Shown here in pieces: positions 9,518-16,831 of a stretch of DNA of 30,561 bases. The translations under genes were made by a program, and so were the position numbers. Source of the stretch: a virus; IMG/VR virus record IMGVR_UViG_3300030090_001003, positions 1-30,561 of that record; one strand, 5' to 3'. The notes under the pieces were generated by a model. It searched no databases. It was not told the DNA's origin and saw only the letters and a program-made list of their open reading frames with translations. Numbering within the stretch: the stretch's first letter is position 1; each line of letters begins with the position of its first letter.

Positions 9518-9696
9518 TACTTACCTACCTTTTTTTGTGCTATTTTATGAGACTGGGTAAAAGTTTTACCATTCTTCATAGCAGTAACCATAGACTTTAA
9601 ATGCTTAACAGTATGGTGTTTTGCGTGTTTCTTCATAGCGTTTGCCTGCCTAGTTGTTAAGCTTGCTACAGATACTCCTTTTACTTTTTTAACCAT
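9517..9696 (-). CDS. Small basic helical protein (59 aa)
   Basis: A 59-residue, Lys/His-rich protein: VKKVKGVSVASLTTRQANAM at the start, then KKHAKHH, a helical LKSMVTAMKNGKTF segment and a HKIAQKKVGK end. The regular spacing of hydrophobic residues suggests two amphipathic helices with basic faces. I recall similar proteins beside the 54-residue family in marine phages, with no known role. The start lies one base after the TAG stop of the 100-residue gene and the stop overlaps the next start by one base. DNA or RNA binding is the simplest guess from charge alone. Confidence 0.8.
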   Translation of the reverse strand: MVKKVKGVSVASLTTRQANAMKKHAKHHTVKHLKSMVTAMKNGKTFTQSHKIAQKKVGK

Positions 9697-9697
9697 T

Positions 9698-10000
9698 CTA
9701 TCTACACTTCCACCTTCTACGTGCTTGCCTTATTCTAGAATTGGGATTGTTTCTAGTTTTAGCAGAACTTCTTTTTAATTGACCTAAAGACCTAGCACAA
9801 TAAGACTTACGTCTTTTGGCGGCTTTACTTCCCTTTTTAACTTTGCCTGTAACTGCTGTTTTTAACTTAGAACCGGGGTTGGCTTTTCTATAAGCCCTAA
9901 CCCCTTTCTTAGTCATACCAGCTCCTGACTTAGTAGGTCTGTAATTACCACCTTTGCCAGTAGTTCTTCTTATTGGTTTCTGTCTTTTTCTTGAAGCCAC
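9698..10000 (-). CDS. Small Arg/Lys-rich protein with conserved Cys, marine-phage family
   Basis: A 100-residue, strongly basic protein. Conserved-looking blocks are MTKKGVRAYRKANPGSKLKTAVTG (here residues about 29-52), GSKAAKRRKSYCARSLGQL (about 57-75) and a C-terminal RRWKCR. I recognise this as a family common in aquatic phages and some algal viruses, listed as a domain of unknown function (I believe DUF6321, not checked). The two Cys residues may matter structurally. It starts with GTG at 9998-10000, which shares its first base with the TAG stop of the preceding gene. Virion DNA binding or host takeover are both possible. Confidence 0.82.
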   Translation of the reverse strand: MASRKRQKPIRRTTGKGGNYRPTKSGAGMTKKGVRAYRKANPGSKLKTAVTGKVKKGSKAAKRRKSYCARSLGQLKRSSAKTRNNPNSRIRQARRRWKCR

Positions 10001-10230
10001 TATTTAGAACCAAAAGCTTTAGAAAAAAACCCTTTCTTTTTTTTCTTGCCTTTTTCAGCTAGCTTTTTTTTCTTTTTTCTTTTCTTCTTAATGTCATCTC
10101 CATACATTAAAGTATACGATGCATTACCAAGATGTAAATATTCTTCTACATTGTGATTATTAATTTTCATCTTATCGGAAGAAGATAAGGCACAAGAAAT
10201 AACTATAGTGTATACAACATTCATATCCAT
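10000..10230 (-). CDS. Hypothetical protein with poly-lysine tail (76 aa)
   Basis: A 76-residue protein with a short hydrophobic N-terminus (about 4-16, too short for a firm membrane helix), a polar middle with several His and Tyr, and a C-terminal third made almost only of Lys and Arg, ending GFFSKAFGSK. The lysine codons produce two runs of eight A on the coding strand, near 10,062-10,069 and 10,037-10,044. Two ATGs are possible (10230 or 10224); the first is chosen since it lies just past the stop of the upstream gene. Not recognised by family. It may bind nucleic acid or acidic membrane surfaces. Confidence 0.6.
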   Translation of the reverse strand: MDMNVVYTIVISCALSSSDKMKINNHNVEEYLHLGNASYTLMYGDDIKKKRKKKKKLAEKGKKKKKGFFSKAFGSK

Positions 10231-10231
10231 T

Positions 10232-10408
10232 CTATATACCCATCTTTTTTATTAACACTGCTTTGATTAATTTCCAAATAGCTTCCATTATAGCTTTTTC
10301 TGTTTTCTCTGATAATATAGGTATATCAACAGATTTATTAATCTCGTCAATAAGCTCATCTCTAGTTTCATCTGAAAATAATTCATCAGCTACCATTTTC
10401 ATTAACAT
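10232..10408 (-). CDS. Small helical protein (58 aa)
   Basis: A 58-residue protein, acidic in the first half (ADELFSDETRDELIDEINK) and basic/hydrophobic in the second (EAIWKLIKAVLIKKMGI), which reads as an amphipathic helix able to sit on a membrane. The ATG at 10406-10408 has AGGAG nine bases upstream and shares one base with the TAA stop of the one-helix membrane gene before it. The link to that gene suggests a part in the lysis or membrane cassette, for example as a regulator of the holin-like protein, but nothing more direct is seen. Confidence 0.75.
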   Translation of the reverse strand: MLMKMVADELFSDETRDELIDEINKSVDIPILSEKTEKAIMEAIWKLIKAVLIKKMGI

Positions 10409-10554
10409 TATTTATTTCTCCTAACTGTTTTTATTTTATAACCAAGATACACAATAGTCATAATACCTATTATGCATTGTAATATCAAATTTATATTTGC
10501 TAAATGTATTCCATAATTAGCAAAAGATAATGCTGAAACCTTTAAACTATCCAT
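10408..10554 (-). CDS. One-helix membrane protein, holin candidate (48 aa)
   Basis: A 48-residue protein with one clear membrane helix at about residues 21-40 (INLILQCIIGIMTIVYLGY) followed by a basic tail (KIKTVRRNK). The charge pattern suggests the tail stays in the cytoplasm. Size and layout fit small phage holins or pinholins, which let the signal-less endolysin downstream reach the wall. The start lies one base after the TAG of the previous gene, and the stop overlaps the next ATG by one base. Other single-helix phage membrane proteins would look the same, so holin is a candidate call. Confidence 0.68.
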   Translation of the reverse strand: MDSLKVSALSFANYGIHLANINLILQCIIGIMTIVYLGYKIKTVRRNK

Positions 10555-10555
10555 A

Positions 10556-10873
10556 CTAGTGTTTTCCATTTATTCTTGATAAAGAACCTTTTATTTCTGA
10601 TACTTGATTATCAAGGTCATTAACTTCTTTTGTTAATGCGTCAAACTTTCTATCAAGTTTATCATCGGATTGGTTCCACCTATTAATTAATTTTATAATC
10701 ATACCTTCCATATTCTGCAACGTTTCAGATTGACCAGCATTCTCTACTTTTAAAGCTTCTAATGTTTCTTGTTGCTTCGCAGACTTGTTGGATAACGAAA
10801 CTACTAAATAAACAAACATAGCTCCAACTACTCCTATCATTCCAGCTTCGCCATATATTTGCATAAAATCCAT
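10556..10873 (-). CDS. Membrane-anchored coiled coil, holin-like (105 aa)
   Basis: A 105-residue protein with a membrane helix at about 11-28 (GMIGVVGAMFVYLVVSL), a basic patch just after it, then a long coiled coil (about 35-100, with heptad-like LDRKFDALTKEVNDLDNQV). The layout resembles BhlA/XhlA-type holin-associated proteins with a cytoplasmic coiled coil. The ATG shares one base with the stop of the upstream membrane gene (TAATG). Together with its neighbours it makes three consecutive one-helix membrane genes, which is common for phage lysis cassettes that split pore and regulator roles. Confidence 0.68.
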   Translation of the reverse strand: MDFMQIYGEAGMIGVVGAMFVYLVVSLSNKSAKQQETLEALKVENAGQSETLQNMEGMIIKLINRWNQSDDKLDRKFDALTKEVNDLDNQVSEIKGSLSRINGKH

Positions 10874-11193
10874 TATTTTCTCTTTTTCTTTCCCCAGCTA
10901 AGTGGGTTAATGTTAAATTCTTTTTCATAAAAAGCTACTTTCTCTGCCAGCTCTTCTCGCTCAATCCTTTCTTCCACGATATGTTTATTAAGTAAATCCC
11001 CAATTTGTTTATTTGCTGTAGTAATGTTATCTTCAAGGTTTGAAATTCTTGTTTCAATTTGCCAATAGCCATACACCAGCATTCCGATAAGTACTCCAAT
11101 TTGACCAAGCCACTTAAGATTAATACTAACAATGGCGTTGTCATCAAGAATAGTAGTGCGATAACTTCTGGCGGTATTTGGTTTCTCATTCAT
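10873..11193 (-). CDS. Membrane coiled-coil protein, candidate inner spanin or holin partner (106 aa)
   Basis: A 106-residue protein with a polar N-terminus, one membrane helix at about 30-46 (GQIGVLIGMLVYGYW), a coiled coil (about 48-92) and a short end NPLSWGKKKRK. The helix-plus-coil layout matches an inner-membrane spanin, and a small lipoprotein gene overlaps its start, as expected for an outer spanin partner. Against this, the very basic C-terminus would favour a cytoplasmic tail. The ATG at 11191-11193 lies eight bases inside the end of the lipoprotein gene. I recall similar proteins in marine phages, annotated only as hypothetical. Confidence 0.65.
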   Translation of the reverse strand: MNEKPNTARSYRTTILDDNAIVSINLKWLGQIGVLIGMLVYGYWQIETRISNLEDNITTANKQIGDLLNKHIVEERIEREELAEKVAFYEKEFNINPLSWGKKKRK

Positions 11194-11347
11194 TTATCTC
11201 TTCAATTATTACTTGTGTACTATCTTGTGATTTATCAAGAGCATACCCCATAACAGACCAACCTTCGCACCCTACTGTACTAACCAACATAAGTATACAC
11301 AACAGGAATATTATAAGATGTACTGATGTATTCATATATAATTTCAT
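11186..11347 (-). CDS. Small lipoprotein, candidate outer spanin (53 aa)
   Basis: A 53-residue protein with a signal peptide: short N-terminal region with Lys2, hydrophobic core VHLIIFLLCILMLVS, then a lipobox-like STVGC with the lipidation Cys at residue 27. The mature part is only 27 residues. Thr at -3 is unusual for a lipobox, while Gly at -1 is standard. Outer-membrane lipoproteins this small are typical of two-gene spanins, which fuse the membranes in the last step of lysis. The gene ends eight bases inside the membrane coiled-coil gene. A second ATG at 11335 could be the true start. The ribosome site at either is weak. Confidence 0.62.
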   Translation of the reverse strand: MKLYMNTSVHLIIFLLCILMLVSTVGCEGWSVMGYALDKSQDSTQVIIEEINE

Positions 11348-11482
11348 TTACTTCATTCTCAAAATTTTTGTTTTTATCCAATTTAAAACCCTTTTAAATA
11401 TACTTAGTTGTTCTTGTTTTTTTAAATGCCCAAATCTTCTTTTGAGTCTATCTGTTCTCCTTATCCTCTGTAAGCTATGCAC
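11348..11482 (-). CDS. Possible small basic protein (44 aa), start uncertain
   Basis: An open frame of 44 codons from a GTG at 11480-11482, ending directly before the lipoprotein ATG (TAA-ATG). The protein is basic with a helical, Trp-containing end (FKRVLNWIKTKILRMK). An AAGGAG site sits at the end of the upstream gene, but no ATG, GTG or TTG lies at the right distance from it in this frame, so either translation begins at the GTG inside the upstream gene or the frame is not real. Filling of an otherwise empty 110-base gap and the adjacent stop/start support it. Confidence 0.35.
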   Translation of the reverse strand: MHSLQRIRRTDRLKRRFGHLKKQEQLSIFKRVLNWIKTKILRMK

Positions 11483-11778
11483 GTTGCTGTAGAATCTGTA
11501 TGATTAATAATGCCATTAAAATTTCCATATAATATTTCTCCGGGTATCATGTAAAAAAAACTAGTTATGTCGTCACCAATATTTGTTGTAACTTTTAACT
11601 TTAAAAATTCAACAGCCGCATCACCCCCACCCCTACCAAGAGCTTGAATAGCTATCCAAGAACCTGTGTCTGGATTAACAGTATTAGTGTCGTGCTCTGC
11701 TATTAAATCAAAACCATTCTGACCTAATAATAAATTAGATGCTTCTTTAGCTGTGTATTTGTATAATCCAGTAGCCAT
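11461..11778 (-). CDS. Small virion-like beta protein (105 aa)
   Basis: A 105-residue protein of unknown family: an N-terminal GLYKYTAKEASNLLLGQ segment followed by beta-rich sequence with GSWIAIQALGRGGG and a closing Thr/Ala/Tyr strand. No membrane or metal motif. Similar in size and tone to the 111-residue protein at 16,001-16,336 although not obviously related in sequence. It sits downstream of the fibre operon, so a small fibre, capsid or tail accessory protein is plausible. The ATG has a purine-rich upstream region (AAAGGAATAAAA). Confidence 0.65.
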   Translation of the reverse strand: MATGLYKYTAKEASNLLLGQNGFDLIAEHDTNTVNPDTGSWIAIQALGRGGGDAAVEFLKLKVTTNIGDDITSFFYMIPGEILYGNFNGIINHTDSTATCIAYRG

Positions 11779-11789
11779 TTTTTATTCCT

Positions 11790-12080
11790 TTATAGTTTTG
11801 TAGCTACACCGTCTACTAATTTATGCTTTCCAATAATAAGCCTACCATGACCATCACTATGTTTTTTAGCACATTCCTTAACATATTCTTCTTCTATTAC
11901 TTTAAAGCTATTACTTTTTTTTATTATTTCGCCATCAACATCAAGAAAATAGTTATACGCAGAAGGGTAGGTCAAGGTTTCAACAGTTCCATCTTTGTAA
12001 GTTTTAGTGCGTTTTACACCCTTAGTTGTATTTCTATGGAGTCTTATATGATGACCTTGACTACACTTCCTGACAATCAT
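11790..12080 (-). CDS. Hypothetical basic protein (96 aa)
   Basis: A 96-residue, His/Lys-rich protein that begins IVRKCSQGHHIRLHRNTTKG and ends HKLVDGVATKL. It has two Cys (6 and 71) too far apart for a standard zinc knuckle, though the cluster of His near the N-terminus could bind metal. The ATG shares one base with the TAA of the gene before it. Not recognised; the position between the fibre and the small virion-like protein suggests a late function. Confidence 0.6.
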   Translation of the reverse strand: MIVRKCSQGHHIRLHRNTTKGVKRTKTYKDGTVETLTYPSAYNYFLDVDGEIIKKSNSFKVIEEEYVKECAKKHSDGHGRLIIGKHKLVDGVATKL

Positions 12081-12298
12081 TAGCTATCTTCTTCCTTATT
12101 TAATGAATCTCTAAGCATATTAATAAATGCTTCCTTTCCAACTTGTAATTGGTCAGCTATAAAAGCATTGTTATTTTGCTTGTTTTGTATATCATTAATA
12201 TGGTTCACCATCATCTTCTGCTCATCAGTCATATCCTCAATAACATATTCTTTGTCATCAAGATTAAGAACTGGCTTTTCTTTTTTTTCTTTAGCCAT
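12080..12298 (-). CDS. Small helical phage protein, DUF6447-like
   Basis: A 72-residue acidic helical protein: Lys-rich start, then PVLNLDDKEYVIEDMTDEQKMMVNHIND and a C-terminal helix that ends in acidic residues. The LNLDDKEY...IEDMTDEQ order resembles a short family found in T4-like cyanophages and other aquatic phages (I believe DUF6447, not checked). There is a clear AAGGAG ribosome site in the gap after the fibre gene stop. The family often lies beside tail fibre genes, so a fibre assembly or chaperone role is possible. Confidence 0.62.
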   Translation of the reverse strand: MAKEKKEKPVLNLDDKEYVIEDMTDEQKMMVNHINDIQNKQNNNAFIADQLQVGKEAFINMLRDSLNKEEDS

Positions 12299-12317
12299 TA
12301 TTGACTCCTTGTATTAT

Positions 12318-15300
12318 TTAAAGTTTCGATTCTAATTCTTTAACTCTTGCGGTTAATTCTTGTATTGCCTTCACTAATGGAGTGATTAATGCTGATTCTG
12401 CAAGCATTTGCATTGTATCTTCACCCTCACTCCATGCTGTAAAATCTGAATGCCCAGCTTTATCCATAGCTTCTTTCACTTCTTGAGCAATAAAACCATA
12501 GCTAACTTTATCTGGATTGTTTCTTTCTGTTTTTGTTTCATTATGGGTATTAAATTCTTTTGGATATTCGCTTGGTGCTTTTTTCTTAAAAGTTACAGTT
12601 CGTAAATCGTTGATAAAATCAAGACCTAATGTGTTGTCTTTTATGTCTTTTTTAATACGTTCATCTGATGAATGAGCCCAGTTAGCATCTGTTCCAAAAA
12701 CATTTTCAATATAATCAGAATCGACACCTATTCTTATTGACTCAGTTACGCCTCCTTGAAGAGCGTCTGTTCCCGCACTTATAACGATTGAATCATCTAT
12801 ATTTACTGCGTGTGAAGGTACAGCCCCAGTTCCAATTAGAACATTACCCTGTCCCTCGGTAATAATGTTTCCAGCTTGATAACCTATACAAATATTATGA
12901 ATACCTGAAGTGATTGCGGTACCAGCTTGATACCCTATGCAAACACTACCATTAGCAGTGGTAATTCCCTTAGCCGCTTCAAAACCAATTCCAACATTGT
13001 TGTTATTGCTATTTCCATCAACTCCAGTCCCAGCTTTATACCCTAACCATACATTATAAACTCCAGTATCATTGTGGTAACCAGCTTCTACTCCGATTCC
13101 AATATTTGCTGTTACTACGGCACTTCCTTTGTTTTGAGAATATAATGCTTGGTATCCCAAAGCTACATTATGACTTCCCTGTATTTCAGAATTTAATGCT
13201 TGATGTCCAACTACTGTATTATAGCCAGAAACTGTAACTTGCTCACAAGCTCTATAACCTAAAGCCGTATTCCCAACTCCTGTTGTCATATCTTCAAGTG
13301 CTAAGTAACCTAATCCAGTTCCTATAACAGCTTGAGATGCACTTAAAGCGTTATGCCCAATGGCAACTGCTCCTATTATTTCTCCATTAGATGTGGCATC
13401 CAAAGCATTATGCCCAATGGCTATATTCTTTTGGACTTGTCTATTGTTACTTCCTAAATCACCACCTATTAAAGCATTTTCTCCTATCGCTATATTGTAA
13501 TCAATATCTCCCCCAGCAGTACCTTCATCCATTGAACCCATTGCTTGATTACCAATCGCAATATTGTAACTTTCTTCACCAGCCACAGAACTTAAAGCCG
13601 TTCTTCCGATTGCTACATTAGAACTTCCTGTTGTCAAACTTGCAAGTGAAGACCTACCAACTGCTGTGTTATATGAGCCTGTAGTAATATCATCAGAACT
13701 GAATGACCCTACGGCAGTATTTTGTTGTCCACTTGTCTGTGATTTTAAAGCGTAGTATCCAACAGCCGTAGTACCATCTCCATTACTGCTATTAATTGAA
13801 CCACACGCCAACGCACCAATCGCTGTTACTTGAGAACTATTAAAGGCGTTTCCTGCCGACTTCCCAATGTGTACATTGCTTGAGCCCGTAGTCGTATTTA
13901 TACCCGCATACGCCCCTATTGCCACATTATCTATGCCTGTCGCAACTAATTTTAAAGCTGAAAACCCAACTGAAGTATTATCACTATTGCTTTGATTAAG
14001 AGAATTGCCCCATCCAGCTCCATATCCAACATAAGTATTACGACTGCCTGTTACATTGTAAAAACCAGCAAAGTTTCCTACGCCTACATTATAGTCGCCT
14101 GTTGTAAGTTTATTTCCAGCAGCGTGTCCAAAAAAATTATTATCTACACCCCCATCTGCTATTGCTAAACCAGCGTATGCACCAAATAAAGTATTCCCTG
14201 TCGTACTATCTGAGCCACCCGAGCCACCTGAGTCATTATTACTAAGTGAAAATCTAGAATTAGCATCTAATTTTAAATGATTTACCCAACTTCCTGTGCT
14301 GTAGCTTCCTATGGCTAAAGCACCTGCTGTATTCGCAGTCATTCTCCATTTGTCAGCATTATCATCACCATCATCTGCATGAATTTCTATTGTAGCATTG
14401 TTTCCATCTGAGCCTATAAATGTTGCAATAGTAGCATCTGCTGTTTGTTCAACTCTCATATCACCAGAAACGTCTAATTTGTAACTTGGCTGAACACCGA
14501 AACCAATATTTCCACCGCTTGTAATTATCATTCTTTCAGTTTCAACAGCATTTCCATCTGTGGTAAAAAACCTTAAAGATGCTCCATTTTCTGTGGCACT
14601 CCAACCAGCATCGCAAATAGCATCAATTCTAGCACCCTCAGTCATTGTACCAGCACCATCTTCTGAACCTCTAAAGCTAATTACACCTAATCTGTGGTCA
14701 TCTCCCATTGCTCCACCATCATTAGAACCTAGTCTTAAAGATGCACCTTGTGAGGATGAACTTGTATTTGTATCCACTATATCTAGAGCGTTTGCTCCAG
14801 CGGCACTTGATGGTGAAGAAGTCCCAATTCCTACGTTCCCATTCGCATCTACGACTAATTTTTTAGTGGTACTATGGTTTGTTAATACATAAAATTTAGA
14901 AGTAGCTTGGTCATATCCAACTACCCCATCATCATTTTGCCCACTATCCCCAAAGTGTATTTGTCCGTGACTTGAAGTACCACTTAAAATAGTCATGTAA
15001 GTATGACCACTATTTTCAAGTGTCAAAAGAGAATCAGAATGAGCAGTTTGACTTGCATCTGCTTTAAAAATGTGCAATAAAGTGTCTGGAGTTTCTGTTC
15101 CTATACCAGCCTTTTGGTTGTCATCCAAGACTAATGCAGTTCCTTCTGAGCCGCCAGCAAGTTTTGTAACAAAGTGAAGTTCAGTTCCCATCGCTCCACT
15201 TGCACCAGCTTTTGCTTGTATTCTTGCAACTGCCCCATCATGTCTCCTGTCAAATGTTAGTTCAGAATCTCCAGCACCACCACTATCTTGGTGAATTAAA

Positions 15301-15992
15301 ATTTTATCATTGACCATTAATGGAACATCAGTTGTATTACTTGCAGTTCCTATTTGTACTTTACCAGAACTGCTAATAGACATTCTTGAATCGCCTTTAT
15401 TAATTGTATCTGTTCCCGATACAGAGCTGGTGCAAAAATGCAATGTTCCACTTCCATTTGCACTTGTAAATTCGTGTACTATTCCAGATTTTACATAATT
15501 ATCAGCAGAGCCATAACCGAATCCAAGACCGATAGAGTCTCCTGTTGGGTCAAGGTCTGCATTACCACCTCTAATTAATAATTGTAAATCTTCATTTGAT
15601 GAACCACCTGTACTGTAAATGTCTACAATGTCTACTTTTTTTTGCGGTGAGGTTGTGCCAATTCCAATGCCCGTTGTAGTCATTCGCATCATTTCAGTTG
15701 TACCAGCTTCAAATGCTAATTTTGTTGCTCCCTCTGGTGCAAAAATTCTTGCATCTTGAGTTGAGCCATCATCTTGATAAAATTTAATTTGAGAAGATTG
15801 ACTTGCAGTTGGAACAAATTCTAATGTAGTTGCTACTGAACCGGGTGTATCAAGCCTGAGATTACCATTTACTATTTCATCATATGCACCAGCACCATCG
15901 CCATTTACTGTCAAATCTCCTTCAATAGTAATGTCTCCATTAATTGTACCACCAGAAGATATTGAATTTGCTGTTGTTGTAATAAAAGCCAT
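12318..15992 (-). CDS. Tail fibre/spike with YadA-like head repeats and S74 self-cleaving chaperone
   Basis: A 1224-residue trimeric fibre. The first half (about 1-590) is Thr/Ser/Gly-rich with recurring 'GIGTxxP...LDI' elements near residues 108, 300, 390 and 500. Residues about 595-1047 are a long run of YadA-head-like units (TGxxNxAxGxxAL pattern), which form left-handed beta rolls in trimeric adhesins. The last 116 residues are a peptidase S74 intramolecular chaperone: SDERIKKDI begins at Ser1109 with Lys1114, the same Ser-to-Lys spacing as the catalytic pair of endosialidase (Ser911/Lys916), so cleavage is predicted just before Ser1109. The domain ends in a coiled coil (ELTARVKELESKL). 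The ATG has a GGGGG-type ribosome site. It probably binds the host surface. Confidence 0.9.
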   Translation of the reverse strand: MAFITTTANSISSGGTINGDITIEGDLTVNGDGAGAYDEIVNGNLRLDTPGSVATTLEFVPTASQSSQIKFYQDDGSTQDARIFAPEGATKLAFEAGTTEMMRMTTTGIGIGTTSPQKKVDIVDIYSTGGSSNEDLQLLIRGGNADLDPTGDSIGLGFGYGSADNYVKSGIVHEFTSANGSGTLHFCTSSVSGTDTINKGDSRMSISSSGKVQIGTASNTTDVPLMVNDKILIHQDSGGAGDSELTFDRRHDGAVARIQAKAGASGAMGTELHFVTKLAGGSEGTALVLDDNQKAGIGTETPDTLLHIFKADASQTAHSDSLLTLENSGHTYMTILSGTSSHGQIHFGDSGQNDDGVVGYDQATSKFYVLTNHSTTKKLVVDANGNVGIGTSSPSSAAGANALDIVDTNTSSSSQGASLRLGSNDGGAMGDDHRLGVISFRGSEDGAGTMTEGARIDAICDAGWSATENGASLRFFTTDGNAVETERMIITSGGNIGFGVQPSYKLDVSGDMRVEQTADATIATFIGSDGNNATIEIHADDGDDNADKWRMTANTAGALAIGSYSTGSWVNHLKLDANSRFSLSNNDSGGSGGSDSTTGNTLFGAYAGLAIADGGVDNNFFGHAAGNKLTTGDYNVGVGNFAGFYNVTGSRNTYVGYGAGWGNSLNQSNSDNTSVGFSALKLVATGIDNVAIGAYAGINTTTGSSNVHIGKSAGNAFNSSQVTAIGALACGSINSSNGDGTTAVGYYALKSQTSGQQNTAVGSFSSDDITTGSYNTAVGRSSLASLTTGSSNVAIGRTALSSVAGEESYNIAIGNQAMGSMDEGTAGGDIDYNIAIGENALIGGDLGSNNRQVQKNIAIGHNALDATSNGEIIGAVAIGHNALSASQAVIGTGLGYLALEDMTTGVGNTALGYRACEQVTVSGYNTVVGHQALNSEIQGSHNVALGYQALYSQNKGSAVVTANIGIGVEAGYHNDTGVYNVWLGYKAGTGVDGNSNNNNVGIGFEAAKGITTANGSVCIGYQAGTAITSGIHNICIGYQAGNIITEGQGNVLIGTGAVPSHAVNIDDSIVISAGTDALQGGVTESIRIGVDSDYIENVFGTDANWAHSSDERIKKDIKDNTLGLDFINDLRTVTFKKKAPSEYPKEFNTHNETKTERNNPDKVSYGFIAQEVKEAMDKAGHSDFTAWSEGEDTMQMLAESALITPLVKAIQELTARVKELESKL

Positions 15993-16000
15993 ATATCCCC

Positions 16001-16336
16001 CTAAGCTAAGATAACTCTAACTGTTGCGTCAGAACTACCCTTTCTTTCCATTATCAAGTAAACGCCATTACCTAAACCATTAGGTACTTTTAATGTGTAT
16101 ATTGTATCGCCACCTTTTAGGTATAAATCATTAGATGTGTTAACATCTGAGTCTGTTCCTGTTGTATTAAATGTAAAATAAAAATCATTATCAGACATTA
16201 AGTGAACTTGGTGGTATCCAGTGCAATTAACAGCTACACCATCTGCATCAGCAGTAACGGCAGACTGTACTTGCCAGTCTCCAGCTGACTCTATTGCCAA
16301 CGATTCGTGTGCTCTAAATTTTTGTATATTTGCCAT
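16001..16336 (-). CDS. Small virion-like beta protein (111 aa)
   Basis: A 111-residue protein that reads as a beta sandwich: an N-terminal FRAHESLAIESAGDW segment, alternating hydrophobic strands, FYFTFNTTGTD, and a closing strand VYLIMERKGSSDATVRVIL. No Cys, membrane helix or enzyme motif. It has a strong TAGGAG ribosome site and is preceded by a gap with a hairpin. Located between connector proteins and the fibre, it may be a fibre-attachment or decoration subunit. Not recognised by family. Confidence 0.65.
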   Translation of the reverse strand: MANIQKFRAHESLAIESAGDWQVQSAVTADADGVAVNCTGYHQVHLMSDNDFYFTFNTTGTDSDVNTSNDLYLKGGDTIYTLKVPNGLGNGVYLIMERKGSSDATVRVILA

Positions 16337-16354
16337 AGTATTCTCCTATTATGT

Positions 16355-16394
16355 ATCTCAGCTTGCGAGGCGAGAATGTCTCCTTATCTGAGAT
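16355..16394 (-). other. Intergenic stem-loop
   Basis: The 61-base gap between two genes contains a perfect 7-bp inverted repeat (atctcag at 16355-16361, ctgagat at 16388-16394) around a 26-base loop. On the transcript the loop exposes an AAGGAG sequence that no start codon uses. There is no U-run after it, so RNA processing or translation control is more likely than termination. Confidence 0.45.
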
Positions 16395-16397
16395 TGT

Positions 16398-16829
16398 TTA
16401 AACTAAATTTGGTACCTTAACAACACGGCTACCGCCAGTCTTGTCTTTCTTTCTTACGCCATATCTTTGTATAGCTTCCTTAAATTTTCTTTCGTGATTC
16501 ATACCCATAGACATAGATAGTTGAGAAATGTTTGGGTCTTGAGAAGTTCCAGCTCTGTCCATATATAAACATTTCTTAACATAGTCAACAACTGCTAGCT
16601 CTAAAGTATTATCTATATCTAAGCTATCTGTTATAGCTGATACGCTATTTGGTTCAGCGTAATAATGTATTAATATACCATCTGTTACAGCTTCAGATAT
16701 AGCTTTCCATTGTTTTCTAGCTGAAGTTCTATTAGCTCCAGACGAATCTACTTTTGTTATTAAACCTAGCTTGTCTCCTTCTATAAAGTACATTGCTTGG
16801 TTTTCTGGATATTTAATACTACTTGCCAT
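16398..16829 (-). CDS. Probable head-tail connector protein (143 aa)
   Basis: A 143-residue mixed helical protein. Middle residues hold LDIDNTLELAVVDYVKKCLYMDRAG, a helix pattern I associate with head-tail adaptor/completion proteins of podophages, preceded by a beta region with GILIHYYAEP. The C-terminal tail is Lys-rich (VRKKDKTGGSRVVKVPN), which could reach the DNA channel. It follows the 116-residue candidate connector closely, in the normal connector position between capsid and tail genes. Assignment is by position and pattern only. Confidence 0.6.
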   Translation of the reverse strand: MASSIKYPENQAMYFIEGDKLGLITKVDSSGANRTSARKQWKAISEAVTDGILIHYYAEPNSVSAITDSLDIDNTLELAVVDYVKKCLYMDRAGTSQDPNISQLSMSMGMNHERKFKEAIQRYGVRKKDKTGGSRVVKVPNLV

Positions 16830-16831
16830 AA

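Noticed and set aside
14560-14892. Plus-strand open frame opposite the fibre gene
   Set aside because: Pro/Ser/Ala-rich translation is the antisense of Gly/Thr-rich repeats; no promoter or ribosome site.
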